This document shows positions 49,924-58,315 of a stretch of DNA of 64,000 bases, piece by piece. How positions within the stretch are numbered: the first letter of the stretch is position 1; every line of letters starts with the position of its first letter. The translations under genes were made by a program, and so were the position numbers. The notes below the pieces were generated by a model. That model saw only the letters and a list, made by a program, of their open reading frames with translations, was not told where the DNA came from and did no database searches. Location of the stretch: positions 1,364,001 to 1,428,000 of the forward strand of contig NZ_JGVU02000002.1 of NCBI RefSeq assembly GCF_000708755.2, given 5' to 3'. This DNA is from Metabacillus indicus LMG 22858 (lineage in GTDB: Bacteria > Bacillota > Bacilli > Bacillales > Bacillaceae).

Positions 49924-50816
49924 GATTCCTCCTCCTCCTCTGGATCCATATTGGTAATATCGATCGTTTCTTTAACTCTGTCTGTTACAAATACCCGGTC
50001 AATATCATAAAGATCTGCTTCCGGCTTAATGTAGGCCATTTGCGAAAGGCCGTATGAATCGGGTTCTACTTCAAGCACTTCACCGATGACAAGACCTTCA
50101 GGGAAGATCCCGCTGCTTCCGGACGTTACAACTTTCTGGCCTTTTTCGATTTTGACGTCCGATTCAATCTTCTTAAGCAGAAGAGCTTTTTTCTTCTCGT
50201 CATATCCTTCGATCAGACCGAAAATATTTGGCTGTCCGTCTTTGCCCTGAATTTCAGCCGCGATCCGGTTTTTTCGGTCCGGGGAACTTAAAAGCTGAAC
50301 GGTGGAATTGAATTTAGAGGTGCTTTTCACTTTCCCGATCAGGCCTTTATTTGTAATAACGGCCATATCCTTTTCAACGCCGTGCTGTGACCCCTTATCA
50401 ATGGTAATCAGATCAAACCATCTGCCCGGGTCCGGGTTTCTCGCAATCAGCGCTGCCGGAATCGGATTGTATTCTCTAAGTGATTCCTGTGCACCCAGCT
50501 CTTCGCGCAGCTTTTCATTGTCGCGTCTGAGAGCCTGCAGCTCTGTTTCGATTTTCATATGCTCATCAATCTTGCTTTTGAGGAGCTTGTTTTCTTCATA
50601 CGTATTTTTAAGATCGCCGACATTCTCAAAGAAGCCCGCTACATATTGTGCGGGCTTATGAAAGACTGTTTGAAATAATCCTGTTGAATCTTTGACAAAT
50701 TGCTCCGGCCAAGTAAGCTCTCTGTCTTCTTTTAGCGAATAGCCGATCAATGCCACTAAAAAGATAATACTGACCAGGAGCAGGATAAGACGTTTATTCA
50801 AGAAAAACTGCGGCAT
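49920..50816 (-). CDS. mreC: Rod-shape protein MreC
   Basis: A 298-residue protein with one membrane anchor (about 8-25), a coiled coil (about 65-110, TELQALRRDNEKLREELGAQ) and an external beta domain (RNPDPGRWFDLITIDKGSQHGV, GLIGKV, SGIFPEGLVIGEV). It links the internal MreB filaments with wall synthases. It lies 94 bases downstream of mreB. Confidence 0.96.
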   Translation of the reverse strand: MPQFFLNKRLILLLVSIIFLVALIGYSLKEDRELTWPEQFVKDSTGLFQTVFHKPAQYVAGFFENVGDLKNTYEENKLLKSKIDEHMKIETELQALRRDNEKLREELGAQESLREYNPIPAALIARNPDPGRWFDLITIDKGSQHGVEKDMAVITNKGLIGKVKSTSKFNSTVQLLSSPDRKNRIAAEIQGKDGQPNIFGLIEGYDEKKKALLLKKIESDVKIEKGQKVVTSGSSGIFPEGLVIGEVLEVEPDSYGLSQMAYIKPEADLYDIDRVFVTDRVKETIDITNMDPEEEEES

Positions 50817-50910
50817 GTGACTTTACACCCTCTAACTATTTGCTGTGTTCGCAGGAATCAGTCCGTGCAAATGCAGCTGTTTTAAAACGAACCTTCAGAA
50901 GGCACGTGTA

Positions 50911-51933
50911 TTATCTGCTGTCTTTTGCTTTTGTTTTGAAAAGATGAATATGCTCAAGAGCTTTGCCGGTGCCGACTGCTACACAGTCAAGAGGATTCTC
51001 GGCAATGAGGACAGGCATGTTCGTTTCTTCACTAATCACTTTATCAATATTGCGAAGCAAAGCGCCGCCGCCAGTAAGGACGATGCCGCGGTCCATAATG
51101 TCCGCTGCAAGCTCAGGCGGAGTCTTTTCAAGTGTATTTTTAACAGAATCGACAATTGAATTAACCGTATCGCGAAGAGCCTCCGCAATTTCTTTCGCCG
51201 TAATTTCAATTGTTTTCGGTAGACCTGTCAGAAGATCGCGGCCGCGGATGTCCATGTTCTCAACGCCCTCAGGAGATCCTGCTGAACCGATTTCCATTTT
51301 GATGGATTCAGACGTACGGTCACCGATCATTAAATTGTACGTTTTGCGGATGTAGTTGACGATCGCATCATCCATTTCATCGCCTGCTACGCGGATTGAC
51401 TGCGACGTTACAATCCCGCCAAGAGAGATGATGGCTACTTCAGTCGTACCGCCACCAATATCAACAACCATGCTTCCAGTCGGTTCCCAGACAGGAAGAT
51501 TTGCACCGATCGCAGCTGCAAACGGCTCTTCTATCGTATAAGCATCACGTGCACCAGCCTGTCTGGTTGCATCGATCACTGCACGTTCTTCTACTGCTGT
51601 AATGCCGGAAGGAACACAGACCATAACGTAAGGCTTGCTTGAGAAAATGCCTTTTCCTTTTGTTGCTTGTTTTATGTAATACTTCATCATTGCTGCCGTT
51701 GTTTCATAGTCGGCGATAACCCCGTCTTTCATCGGGCGGAGCGCCACTACATTGCCGGGTGTACGTCCGATCATATTTTTCGCGTCGTTTCCTACTGCCA
51801 CGATCGACTTCGTGTCCGTCTGCATCGCAACCACAGAAGGCTCGCGCACAACAATTCCTTTTCCTTTAACAAATACCAGTGTATTGGCCGTACCCAAATC
51901 TATACCAAGGTCTCTTGTCCCAATTCCAAACAT
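50911..51933 (-). CDS. mreB: Rod-shape actin homologue MreB
   Basis: A 340-residue actin-fold ATPase: phosphate 1 [16 protein letters not shown], phosphate 2 [18 protein letters not shown], adenosine motif [16 protein letters not shown]. It polymerises on the membrane and directs rod elongation. It is the first gene of the mreBCD-minCD group. No anomalies. Confidence 0.98.
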   Translation of the reverse strand: MFGIGTRDLGIDLGTANTLVFVKGKGIVVREPSVVAMQTDTKSIVAVGNDAKNMIGRTPGNVVALRPMKDGVIADYETTAAMMKYYIKQATKGKGIFSSKPYVMVCVPSGITAVEERAVIDATRQAGARDAYTIEEPFAAAIGANLPVWEPTGSMVVDIGGGTTEVAIISLGGIVTSQSIRVAGDEMDDAIVNYIRKTYNLMIGDRTSESIKMEIGSAGSPEGVENMDIRGRDLLTGLPKTIEITAKEIAEALRDTVNSIVDSVKNTLEKTPPELAADIMDRGIVLTGGGALLRNIDKVISEETNMPVLIAENPLDCVAVGTGKALEHIHLFKTKAKDSR

Positions 51934-52015
51934 TACATGTATCTCCCTTTCTAAAAACCGAATTACTTATTTTAAAAGCAGTCAAATGCGACGGCGAAAA
52001 AAACTCATAAACATT

Positions 52016-52021
52016 ATTATA
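52016..52021 (-). promoter_or_regulatory. Putative -10 of an mreB promoter
   Basis: Minus strand TATAAT in GCTATAATAATG, 83 bases upstream of mreB and 26 bases past the radC stop. No good -35 is seen. Confidence 0.4.
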
Positions 52022-52046
52022 GCGTAATTACACAAAAATAAAAGTG

Positions 52047-52730
52047 TTACAAATATCCTTTTTCTTTTAAACTCACATATTTTTGCTCGCCAATAATAAG
52101 ATGGTCCAAAAGCTCTATCCCTATCATTTTACCACACTCTGTTAATCTTTTAGTAACTTCAATATCTTCTCTGCTCGGGGAAGGGTCGCCTGACGGGTGG
52201 TTATGGATGCAGATAATTGAAGCGGCAGAACGTTTCAGCGCTTCTTTAAATACTTCGCGGGGATGAACAATGGAGGCATTCAGGCTTCCGATAAAAACGG
52301 TTTGTTTATGAAGCACCTGATTTTTCGTATTTAAATAGAGACAGACAAAATGCTCCTGTGACAAAAAGCGCATTTCTTCCATTACATAATTGGCGCCGTC
52401 CTGAGGAGATTTAATGACATATCTGTCTTCATAGGCAAGACGGTTGATCCGTCTGCCGAGCTCAAGCGCTGCCAGAACCTGAACGGCCTTTGCCTCTCCA
52501 ATTCCGGAAATGCTCGTCAGCTCGGCGACTGATGCTTCTTTTAAAAACCTCAAGCCTTCAAAGTGGTTGAGCAGACGGTTGGCAAGCTGCAGAACAGACT
52601 CTTTTTTTGAACCTGTCCGAAGCAGGATGGCCAGCAGCTCATGGTTGGCAAGACTTTCAGGACCGTCATGAATCAGCCTTTCACGCGGCCTGTCTTCCAG
52701 CGGGAAATCATGGATTTTCAGCACTTCCAA
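52047..52730 (-). CDS. radC: RadC-family JAMM-domain protein
   Basis: A 227-residue protein with an N-terminal helix-hairpin-helix region (SVAELTSISGIGEAKAVQVLAALELG across 65-90) and a C-terminal MPN/JAMM metal domain with HNHPSGDPSPSREDI. Despite the name a DNA-repair role is unproven; in B. subtilis it is not needed for repair or recombination. It sits between maf and mreB, as in B. subtilis. Confidence 0.95.
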   Translation of the reverse strand: MEVLKIHDFPLEDRPRERLIHDGPESLANHELLAILLRTGSKKESVLQLANRLLNHFEGLRFLKEASVAELTSISGIGEAKAVQVLAALELGRRINRLAYEDRYVIKSPQDGANYVMEEMRFLSQEHFVCLYLNTKNQVLHKQTVFIGSLNASIVHPREVFKEALKRSAASIICIHNHPSGDPSPSREDIEVTKRLTECGKMIGIELLDHLIIGEQKYVSLKEKGYL

Positions 52731-52766
52731 TCTGTTTCTCCTCCTGAGTCCCTCTCTGCCTTTCTC

Positions 52767-53336
52767 TTAACGGATGTAGCCCGCTTTTTTAAGCTCTCTC
52801 GCTGTCCTCGACAAAGGAAGTCCTACGACAGAAAAATAATCGCCGCGGATTTCTTTTACAAACAGCGATCCAAGACCCTGTATGCCGTAGGATCCTGCCT
52901 TGTCCATCGGCTCTCCGGACAGCACATACTCTTCAATGTCTTCATCTGTGAGCGGCCAGAATGTCACATCTGTCTGCTCGTAAAAAACGATTTTCTTCTC
53001 TTGATGCAAAATGGCAACACCTGTGAGCACCTGATGTGTCCTGCCTGAAAGCTTGGCAAGCGTTGTTTTTGCATCCTCTTCATCTGCAGGTTTCCCTAGA
53101 ATTTCGCCGCCGTACACAACTACTGTATCCGATCCAAGAACAACGGAGTCTCTGAAGCGCTCTGCAACGGCAGCGGCCTTCTGCTTAGCGAGCGACATGA
53201 CAATGTCAGAGGGCGAAAGCGCCGGGTCCACTTTCTCTTCCACATCACTGACAACAACTGTAAACTGGATGCTGACTTTTTCAAGAAGCTCTTTTCTGCG
53301 CGGAGATCCTGACGCTAAAATAAGATGATGTTCCAT
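52767..53336 (-). CDS. maf: Maf nucleoside triphosphate pyrophosphatase
   Basis: A 189-residue nucleotide pyrophosphatase that removes dTTP, UTP and modified nucleotides, and affects septation in Bacillus when overexpressed. Motifs: [12 protein letters not shown] at the N-terminus, [19 protein letters not shown] and [10 protein letters not shown]. Gene order spoIIB-maf-radC-mreB is conserved. Confidence 0.96.
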   Translation of the reverse strand: MEHHLILASGSPRRKELLEKVSIQFTVVVSDVEEKVDPALSPSDIVMSLAKQKAAAVAERFRDSVVLGSDTVVVYGGEILGKPADEEDAKTTLAKLSGRTHQVLTGVAILHQEKKIVFYEQTDVTFWPLTDEDIEEYVLSGEPMDKAGSYGIQGLGSLFVKEIRGDYFSVVGLPLSRTARELKKAGYIR

Positions 53337-53455
53337 TCTTCAACATCCTTTCATTCGGTTTAAAGGGAGATACACTCGTATCTTAGCAAACACAGGCAGG
53401 ATGCACAAACGGCCAAAATGGAATTTTGCACGGAAAACAGCAGCTTTTTCTGCAA

Positions 53456-53485
53456 TAAAAAAAGCATCTCTTTTCATCGAGATGC
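53456..53485 (-). terminator. Terminator after spoIIB
   Basis: Stem GCATCTC/GAGATGC (53464-53470 with 53479-53485), followed on the minus strand by TTTTTTTATT. Confidence 0.9.
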
Positions 53486-53495
53486 CCCGGGAAAT

Positions 53496-54518
53496 TTAAT
53501 TTAGCGAAACGAGCAGGTCCATCAGCTTCTGCTGGGCGGCCCATCCTGTCTTTTCATCCGCGCCTTTCGAAAGCATTGACGACACATCCGTTAACTCTTT
53601 TTTCATCGAAACAAGACTTTCATCCTTCGGTTTAAGCTTTCCAAGCTCTGTGAGAACAGCTTCAGATTTCGATGTTACCTCTTTGCTGTTCCCTTCCACT
53701 GCGGCAGATGACAGGGTAACAAGTGTTTTGAAATGGCCGATGAATGCCGACGCATCTTCATTTGATTTCACAGAGAAGTCAGCTGTTTTTCCGCTCCATG
53801 TATCAATGGAGCTGGATTTATAGACATTGCTCAGCCCATCTGCCTCCTGTTTTTCATTGCCGACTCCCCCGTAAACGAAGTAGGAGCCGTCTTCCTCAAC
53901 TGCTGCAGCGGGAAATCCTTTGGCTTTTAAGTCGGCAGCCGTGGCATCGGCACCCTCTTTAGAAGAGAACTTTCCGATTTGTGCGAAATAAAGCTGCATC
54001 GTTTGCTCTGCAGCTCCGGCGCCTGTGCCCGGTGCCTCAGGAGCCGCCGCCACGTCCTCAGCCTGTCCTGCACCTGTCTGAAGAGCGGCAGGCAGATCCT
54101 CATCTGACATGAAATTCAGGGCAAGAAATCCGAAGCTTACGCCAAGCACAATCGCAAGCACAATGGTGATGGCATATTGCTTAAAAGGATAGGCACTTAG
54201 ATGAACCTTCTTCCCTGTACTGAAATATGGAGAATGCTTTGATTTTGAGGATACCTTTTTAACGGCGACAACCTTGGGATCATCCTGGAAAACCTCCCCG
54301 TCATCCTCCGGGAGAACCCATGTGAACTCATCCTCTTTTTCAGCATCGGACGCGGCGGCCTCCTGTTCAGCCATCGCTTTCTCATTCCAGCTCGTTACAG
54401 GAATGTCAGGCTTTTCTGCCTCCTCCCCTTTCTTTCCTTTCTTCCGGCTGTTCTTGTCTTTCCAATTCCGTTCCTCCCCGTTGATCTTCACCTTCATTGC
54501 ATGTGCACGCTTGTCCAC
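53496..54518 (-). CDS. spoIIB: Stage II sporulation protein B (SPOR domain)
   Basis: A 340-residue protein with an acidic cytoplasmic N-terminus, a single membrane segment (about 116-134, ITIVLAIVLGVSFGFLALN), an Ala/Gly-rich linker (about 145-170) and a SPOR domain (about 172-245, LYFAQIGKFSSKEGADATAADL). SpoIIB goes to the sporulation septum and helps engulfment begin. The start is GTG at 54518 with GGCGG seven bases upstream. It lies between the pilus operon terminator and maf, where B. subtilis has comC-spoIIB-maf. Confidence 0.9.
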   Translation of the reverse strand: MDKRAHAMKVKINGEERNWKDKNSRKKGKKGEEAEKPDIPVTSWNEKAMAEQEAAASDAEKEDEFTWVLPEDDGEVFQDDPKVVAVKKVSSKSKHSPYFSTGKKVHLSAYPFKQYAITIVLAIVLGVSFGFLALNFMSDEDLPAALQTGAGQAEDVAAAPEAPGTGAGAAEQTMQLYFAQIGKFSSKEGADATAADLKAKGFPAAAVEEDGSYFVYGGVGNEKQEADGLSNVYKSSSIDTWSGKTADFSVKSNEDASAFIGHFKTLVTLSSAAVEGNSKEVTSKSEAVLTELGKLKPKDESLVSMKKELTDVSSMLSKGADEKTGWAAQQKLMDLLVSLN

Positions 54519-54572
54519 CTCTACACCGCCTATCTGTACGATTCAAGTATTTGGTATTCATGCTAGCACAGC

Positions 54573-54609
54573 AAAAATAAAAAAGAACAAGACATTTGTC
54601 GTCTTGTTC
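54573..54609 (-). terminator. Terminator of the type IV pilus operon
   Basis: Stem GAACAAGAC/GTCTTGTTC (54585-54593 with 54601-54609), followed on the minus strand by TTTTTTATTTTT, after pilO. Confidence 0.92.
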
Positions 54610-54635
54610 AGAAAGGTTTTCGTCAAATACCCGCT

Positions 54636-55463
54636 CTATTCGCCATCTTCTTCCTTTACAAGCGAAGGATTAAGAGGATTGAGCTTGCCCACCGGCTCCG
54701 GGGCTGCCACTTTTGGAGTCTCATCCTTAAGGTCCTGAAGGGTATCCATATAAAAGGCAGAGACCTGCAGCGAATACTTAAGCGGCTCCGCTTCCTGATC
54801 AAGCGAAGTCAGCTCTTTCACCCCGTTGAATGTCAGCAGATCCACTTTCGCGACGCGCTGCTGATTTTCTAGCTCCGAGATAAACGCCTCCATATCAAAA
54901 TAGCGGCTGGACGTCACTTCAAGGGAAATGAGGATTCGCTTTAGTCCCTCAGGTGCTGCAGGCAGCCCAGCGCTCTCCTGAGCACTTACAGGCTGTGCAG
55001 GCGGTGCGTCCGCTGATTCTGACGGCACCTCTGCAGTTCCAGATTGATCCGCAGGAGCCTCTGAGCTTTCAGCCCCGTCAGCCGGAGCTTCACTTGGGAC
55101 AGCTTCCGGTTCGGCCGGCGGCAGGAATGCATCTTCGCTTTCAGCGAATGTGACGCTTTCTATTTTACTGTTTGAAACCGTTTCAGCCTTTTCAAGATCC
55201 AGCACAAGCTGTTCCACCATCGGGGAAACCGGGACTTTTCGCTGTAATTCTACAGAATGAACAGGCGCCTTTGTTTCTGTCGAAGGATTTTCACCTAACG
55301 TTCCGATTTGGGTCAAATACATGTCCCTTGAATTCTCAAGCGAGCTGATTTCTGCCTTAACAGGCTTTATAAAGAGGTGGTACGAACCGAAATAGAGCAA
55401 ACCGAGAGTGAAGGCTGCTGCAAGCAGGAGGAAAAAATGTTTTTTATGAAGATGAATCGTCAT
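54636..55463 (-). CDS. pilO: Type IV pilus alignment protein PilO-like
   Basis: A 275-residue single-pass protein: short basic N-terminus, membrane segment (about 9-28, FFLLLAAAFTLGLLYFG), coiled coil (about 35-105), a Pro/Ala/Glu-rich insert (about 112-165) and a C-terminal ferredoxin-like domain (about 172-245, LKRILISLEVTSSRYFDMEAFI). PilO pairs with PilN in the ring that aligns platform and pilus. It overlaps pilN by 20 bases and is the last gene of the operon. The family name rests on topology and order; sequence similarity in PilO is always weak. The insert is unusual. Confidence 0.82.
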   Translation of the reverse strand: MTIHLHKKHFFLLLAAAFTLGLLYFGSYHLFIKPVKAEISSLENSRDMYLTQIGTLGENPSTETKAPVHSVELQRKVPVSPMVEQLVLDLEKAETVSNSKIESVTFAESEDAFLPPAEPEAVPSEAPADGAESSEAPADQSGTAEVPSESADAPPAQPVSAQESAGLPAAPEGLKRILISLEVTSSRYFDMEAFISELENQQRVAKVDLLTFNGVKELTSLDQEAEPLKYSLQVSAFYMDTLQDLKDETPKVAAPEPVGKLNPLNPSLVKEEDGE

Positions 55464-56061
55464 CAGTTTGTTCCCCGCTCTCTGCTTGTAAATAATCCGG
55501 ATTCAATGTAAGAATATACTGCGCTTCCGACCGAGGGAGCCCGCCTGATTCTTCTCCCTCAGGAGCCTCTGTCCCCTCTTCTTTGACAGCGGTGATGCTG
55601 ATTAAATCGGCTTTGGTGAAGTAGGCAGATTCTTTTAATCTTGCAAGATAGTACGCTGCCTCTCGGTTTGTGTCAAATTGAACGGAAAGCGTCAGCTCTC
55701 CAGCATCATTATAGGAGAAGGTTTTAAAGAACCCCCGTTCAGGAAGCTTGCCTGCGAGTTCTTTCACAACCGGAACAGAATCGAGCGATACGCCGTCAGC
55801 GTATTCAACAGCGCTTTGAAGAGAGGAAACCGAAGAGCTTGTATTGCTTTTTGTTCCTTTTTCAGCTGCGAGCCGCTCATACTCTGATTGGAGTGCCCCA
55901 GCCTGACTCTTCAGCTCTGCTTTTTCTCCATTGGCAGAAGTCAGCTGAATGATAAAAAGCCCCGCAAAAATAACGGCGATAAAAGCAAGAAGAATATAAA
56001 GCGTGGCATTGGCCACATTCCTGGGATCTTTTTTCGGCAGCAAATTAATATCAGCCAGCAT
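55444..56061 (-). CDS. pilN: Type IV pilus assembly protein PilN-like
   Basis: A 205-residue single-pass protein beginning MLADINLLPKKD. The INLLP motif is the classic PilN segment that inserts into PilM. A membrane segment follows (about 20-42), then a coiled coil and a ferredoxin-like domain with FFKTFSYNDAGELTLSVQF, and an acidic tail ending in Asp/Ser. It abuts pilM with no spacing, so the two are likely translated together and form a complex. Confidence 0.86.
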   Translation of the reverse strand: MLADINLLPKKDPRNVANATLYILLAFIAVIFAGLFIIQLTSANGEKAELKSQAGALQSEYERLAAEKGTKSNTSSSVSSLQSAVEYADGVSLDSVPVVKELAGKLPERGFFKTFSYNDAGELTLSVQFDTNREAAYYLARLKESAYFTKADLISITAVKEEGTEAPEGEESGGLPRSEAQYILTLNPDYLQAESGEQTDDDSSS

Positions 56062-57033
56062 TTAACGCACCTCTTTTAATGCCAGACCGGCAGTCAGATA
56101 AAACGAAGCAGGCAGCGGAGTTTTATTCAACGTTTCAGCTTGCGCATTCTTTAATGAATCAACAGGATAGTCATACCGTTCAGCCAGAAGCCGCTCTGCT
56201 TCATGGAGCAGCGGGTGATCTCCCGTCAGGATGAAGGATGAAACTTCATCATTCCCCTGATTCAGTGAAAATCTGTAGAAATTGAGGACATGGTCGATTT
56301 CTTTCATAATTTCGTTTGCCTGAAACCGAAATTCTTCAACTGTCATGGTCCCGCTCATGCTGTCCAATTCACGGACATTCTTCTCAACCTCTATGTTCCG
56401 CATAAATACAGGCTGCTCCTGCTGAAAGATGCTCAGGTTTACACCTGACAGATCATACTGGATAAGCATGACAGAGGCTGCATAATCCACTTTTGGTTTT
56501 TGATTCAAATAAAAACGGTACTGACAAAGGGGAGAGATATCGGCGGCATCCGGTTTCAGGCCCGCAGTGTCAAACAGGTCGGAATAGCTCCTGACAAGCT
56601 CTTCACTCGACGCAAACAGCAGCAGATGAAGCTCCTTGTCCGTCCGGCCTGTCACGATATAATCAAAAACAGCCTCATCAAAAGGCAGATGGATCGACGA
56701 ACCGATTTCCACATAGAGATGTCCGCGAATCTCATCATCAATTAAATCGCCGGGTACGTTCACCTTCCGGATCACTACATGGGAATCAGGAACTGTGAAT
56801 CGGACTTTCCTGCCCTTAATACCCCACTCTCTCACACACTCATCCAGTATGAGTGAAAGAGTGTCAAAATCCTGGATGACCCCTCCGCGGATGAGCCCTT
56901 CAGGAAGCGGGCGCTCTTCGCACATTCCCATCATCAATGGTTCTGCCTGCTTTAGTTCTGCGTAGCGAATGGCATCATCTTTAATCGTAAAATTTCCTGT
57001 CTTTTTGCTGAAACGAAATCCGGAAAGCCCCAA
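56062..57033 (-). CDS. pilM: Type IV pilus assembly protein PilM-like (actin-fold)
   Basis: A 323-residue cytoplasmic protein resembling PilM/FtsA: IKDDAIRYAELKQAEP at the N-terminus, LILDECVREWGIKGRKVRFTVP split near 60-82, HLYVEIGSSIHLPFDEAVFDY, and LTGDHPLLHEAERLLAERYDYPV at the C-terminus. It should bind the PilN N-terminus and link the ring to the ATPases. The nucleotide-site motifs are divergent compared with FtsA. It lies 16 bases downstream of the prepilin peptidase gene. Confidence 0.85.
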   Translation of the reverse strand: MGLSGFRFSKKTGNFTIKDDAIRYAELKQAEPLMMGMCEERPLPEGLIRGGVIQDFDTLSLILDECVREWGIKGRKVRFTVPDSHVVIRKVNVPGDLIDDEIRGHLYVEIGSSIHLPFDEAVFDYIVTGRTDKELHLLLFASSEELVRSYSDLFDTAGLKPDAADISPLCQYRFYLNQKPKVDYAASVMLIQYDLSGVNLSIFQQEQPVFMRNIEVEKNVRELDSMSGTMTVEEFRFQANEIMKEIDHVLNFYRFSLNQGNDEVSSFILTGDHPLLHEAERLLAERYDYPVDSLKNAQAETLNKTPLPASFYLTAGLALKEVR

Positions 57034-57049
57034 TATGCTCCCTCCTTTC

Positions 57050-57802
57050 CTAATAACCGATCAAACGAATATACCAGTCTATTAAATGTTCCCCAAAAAA
57101 GTAGGCTGCAAGAGTCCCCGCCATGATGGCAGGTCCGAACGGTATCGGCTCCTTCCGCTTTGCTTTTCCAAGAAGCATCGCTATCCCTCCGGAAAGCGAG
57201 CCGGCGAGACATGAGAGAAAGAAGGCAAGCAGAACAAGCTTCCATCCAAGAGCAAGTCCAAGAACGCCAAAAAGCTTGATATCCCCGCCGCCCATTCCTT
57301 TGCCCCTCGTCACGAAAGCAATCGCATAAAGCAGCGAAAATCCGGCTGCAGCGCCTGCAAGCGGATCCCACCAAGGCGAAAGCGGAATTAAGATTCTTTC
57401 AAAAGCCAATAGTCCGCCGAAAAACAGCAGCACTTTATCAGGGATCACCATGTATTTCACATCAGACACAAAAATAATCATAAACATCGAAATAAGCGTC
57501 AGCGCAACAGCCAGTTCCCCTGTCCACCCCAAAAGCAAAGCCGCCGCTGCAAAAAGCAGCGCCGTCATTCCTTCCACAAACGGATACAGCGGAGAGATGA
57601 GGGCTTTGCATTTTTTGCACTTACCGCCCTGTAAAACATAAGAAACAACAGGAATAAGCTCGCCTGCTGTTAATGTATGTCCGCACCCCGGACACGCGGA
57701 ACGGGGTGCGACTATGGATTGTTTCATTGGAACACGGAGGCCGACTACGTTGTAGAAGGAGCCTAGTAGGAGGCCGTAGATAATTATTATGATTAAAGTC
57801 AT
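57050..57802 (-). CDS. comC: Prepilin peptidase (ComC/PilD type)
   Basis: A 250-residue aspartic membrane protease of the GXGD class. It carries two zinc-binding Cys pairs (CPGCG and CKKC, about 37-65) and the catalytic aspartates in VSDVKYMVIPD and GMGGGDIKLFG, with about eight membrane segments. It cuts and probably N-methylates type IV prepilins. In B. subtilis comC occupies this position and serves the competence pseudopilus; here it lies inside the pilus operon two bases after pilA, so it may serve both systems. Confidence 0.94.
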   Translation of the reverse strand: MTLIIIIIYGLLLGSFYNVVGLRVPMKQSIVAPRSACPGCGHTLTAGELIPVVSYVLQGGKCKKCKALISPLYPFVEGMTALLFAAAALLLGWTGELAVALTLISMFMIIFVSDVKYMVIPDKVLLFFGGLLAFERILIPLSPWWDPLAGAAAGFSLLYAIAFVTRGKGMGGGDIKLFGVLGLALGWKLVLLAFFLSCLAGSLSGGIAMLLGKAKRKEPIPFGPAIMAGTLAAYFFGEHLIDWYIRLIGY

Positions 57803-57804
57803 GC

Positions 57805-58209
57805 TTATGGTGTAGATGTTTTACTACGCAAATTCGATTCAGTTGTATATGTTTTAGTAATATTATTTTTTGTTACAGTGATATTTGTATAAGTATATTT
57901 ACCATTTGCAACGTTCATCGTAATACTGTAATTCCCCACTCCATCTAAGTATTCATTCAGTGCGGTGTTTGGATTGGTACCATTATTAGAAAAAGTAGCA
58001 TTAGCTGTAGGGCTATTACTTGATACGTATAGCTTTGCTGCTTCAAGAACTGATACAGCTTCAGCATGAACAGCATCTTCTTTTGAATTTTTAATCACAT
58101 TACCAATACTCGGCACAGCAATAGCCGCAATAATCCCCAAAATAACAACAACAGCAAGCAATTCAATGAGTGTTAATCCCCGTTCGTTCTTAAGCATTTT
58201 TTTAAACAT
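57805..58209 (-). CDS. pilA: Major type IV pilin (prepilin)
   Basis: A 134-residue prepilin: leader MFKKMLKNERG cut before LTLIELLAVVVILGIIAAIA, with Glu at mature position 5. The hydrophobic helix packs in the fibre core and the C-terminal domain is Asn/Thr-rich (TFSNNGTNPNTALNEYL, NITVTKNNITKTYT) and has no cysteine. The gene looks more AT-rich than its neighbours and has its own promoter, which fits a high-level, fast-evolving surface protein. The ribosome site is GAGGAG. Placement before comC marks it as the main subunit; this is inferred. Confidence 0.9.
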   Translation of the reverse strand: MFKKMLKNERGLTLIELLAVVVILGIIAAIAVPSIGNVIKNSKEDAVHAEAVSVLEAAKLYVSSNSPTANATFSNNGTNPNTALNEYLDGVGNYSITMNVANGKYTYTNITVTKNNITKTYTTESNLRSKTSTP

Positions 58210-58268
58210 GTCTCTTTCTCCTCATCTAGTAATTTAGAAGTATAGGTCTTTGTGTTTAGTCTATCGTC

Positions 58269-58277
58269 ATTATAGCA
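58269..58277 (-). promoter_or_regulatory. Extended -10 promoter for pilA within the pilus operon
   Basis: Minus strand TGCTATAAT in the 106-base pilC-pilA gap, predicted start near 58262 and a leader of about 53 bases. It would allow extra pilin transcription. Confidence 0.6.
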
Positions 58278-58315
58278 TATAAAATTGGATTTTACTGCTA
58301 ATTTTTTCTCGAAAA

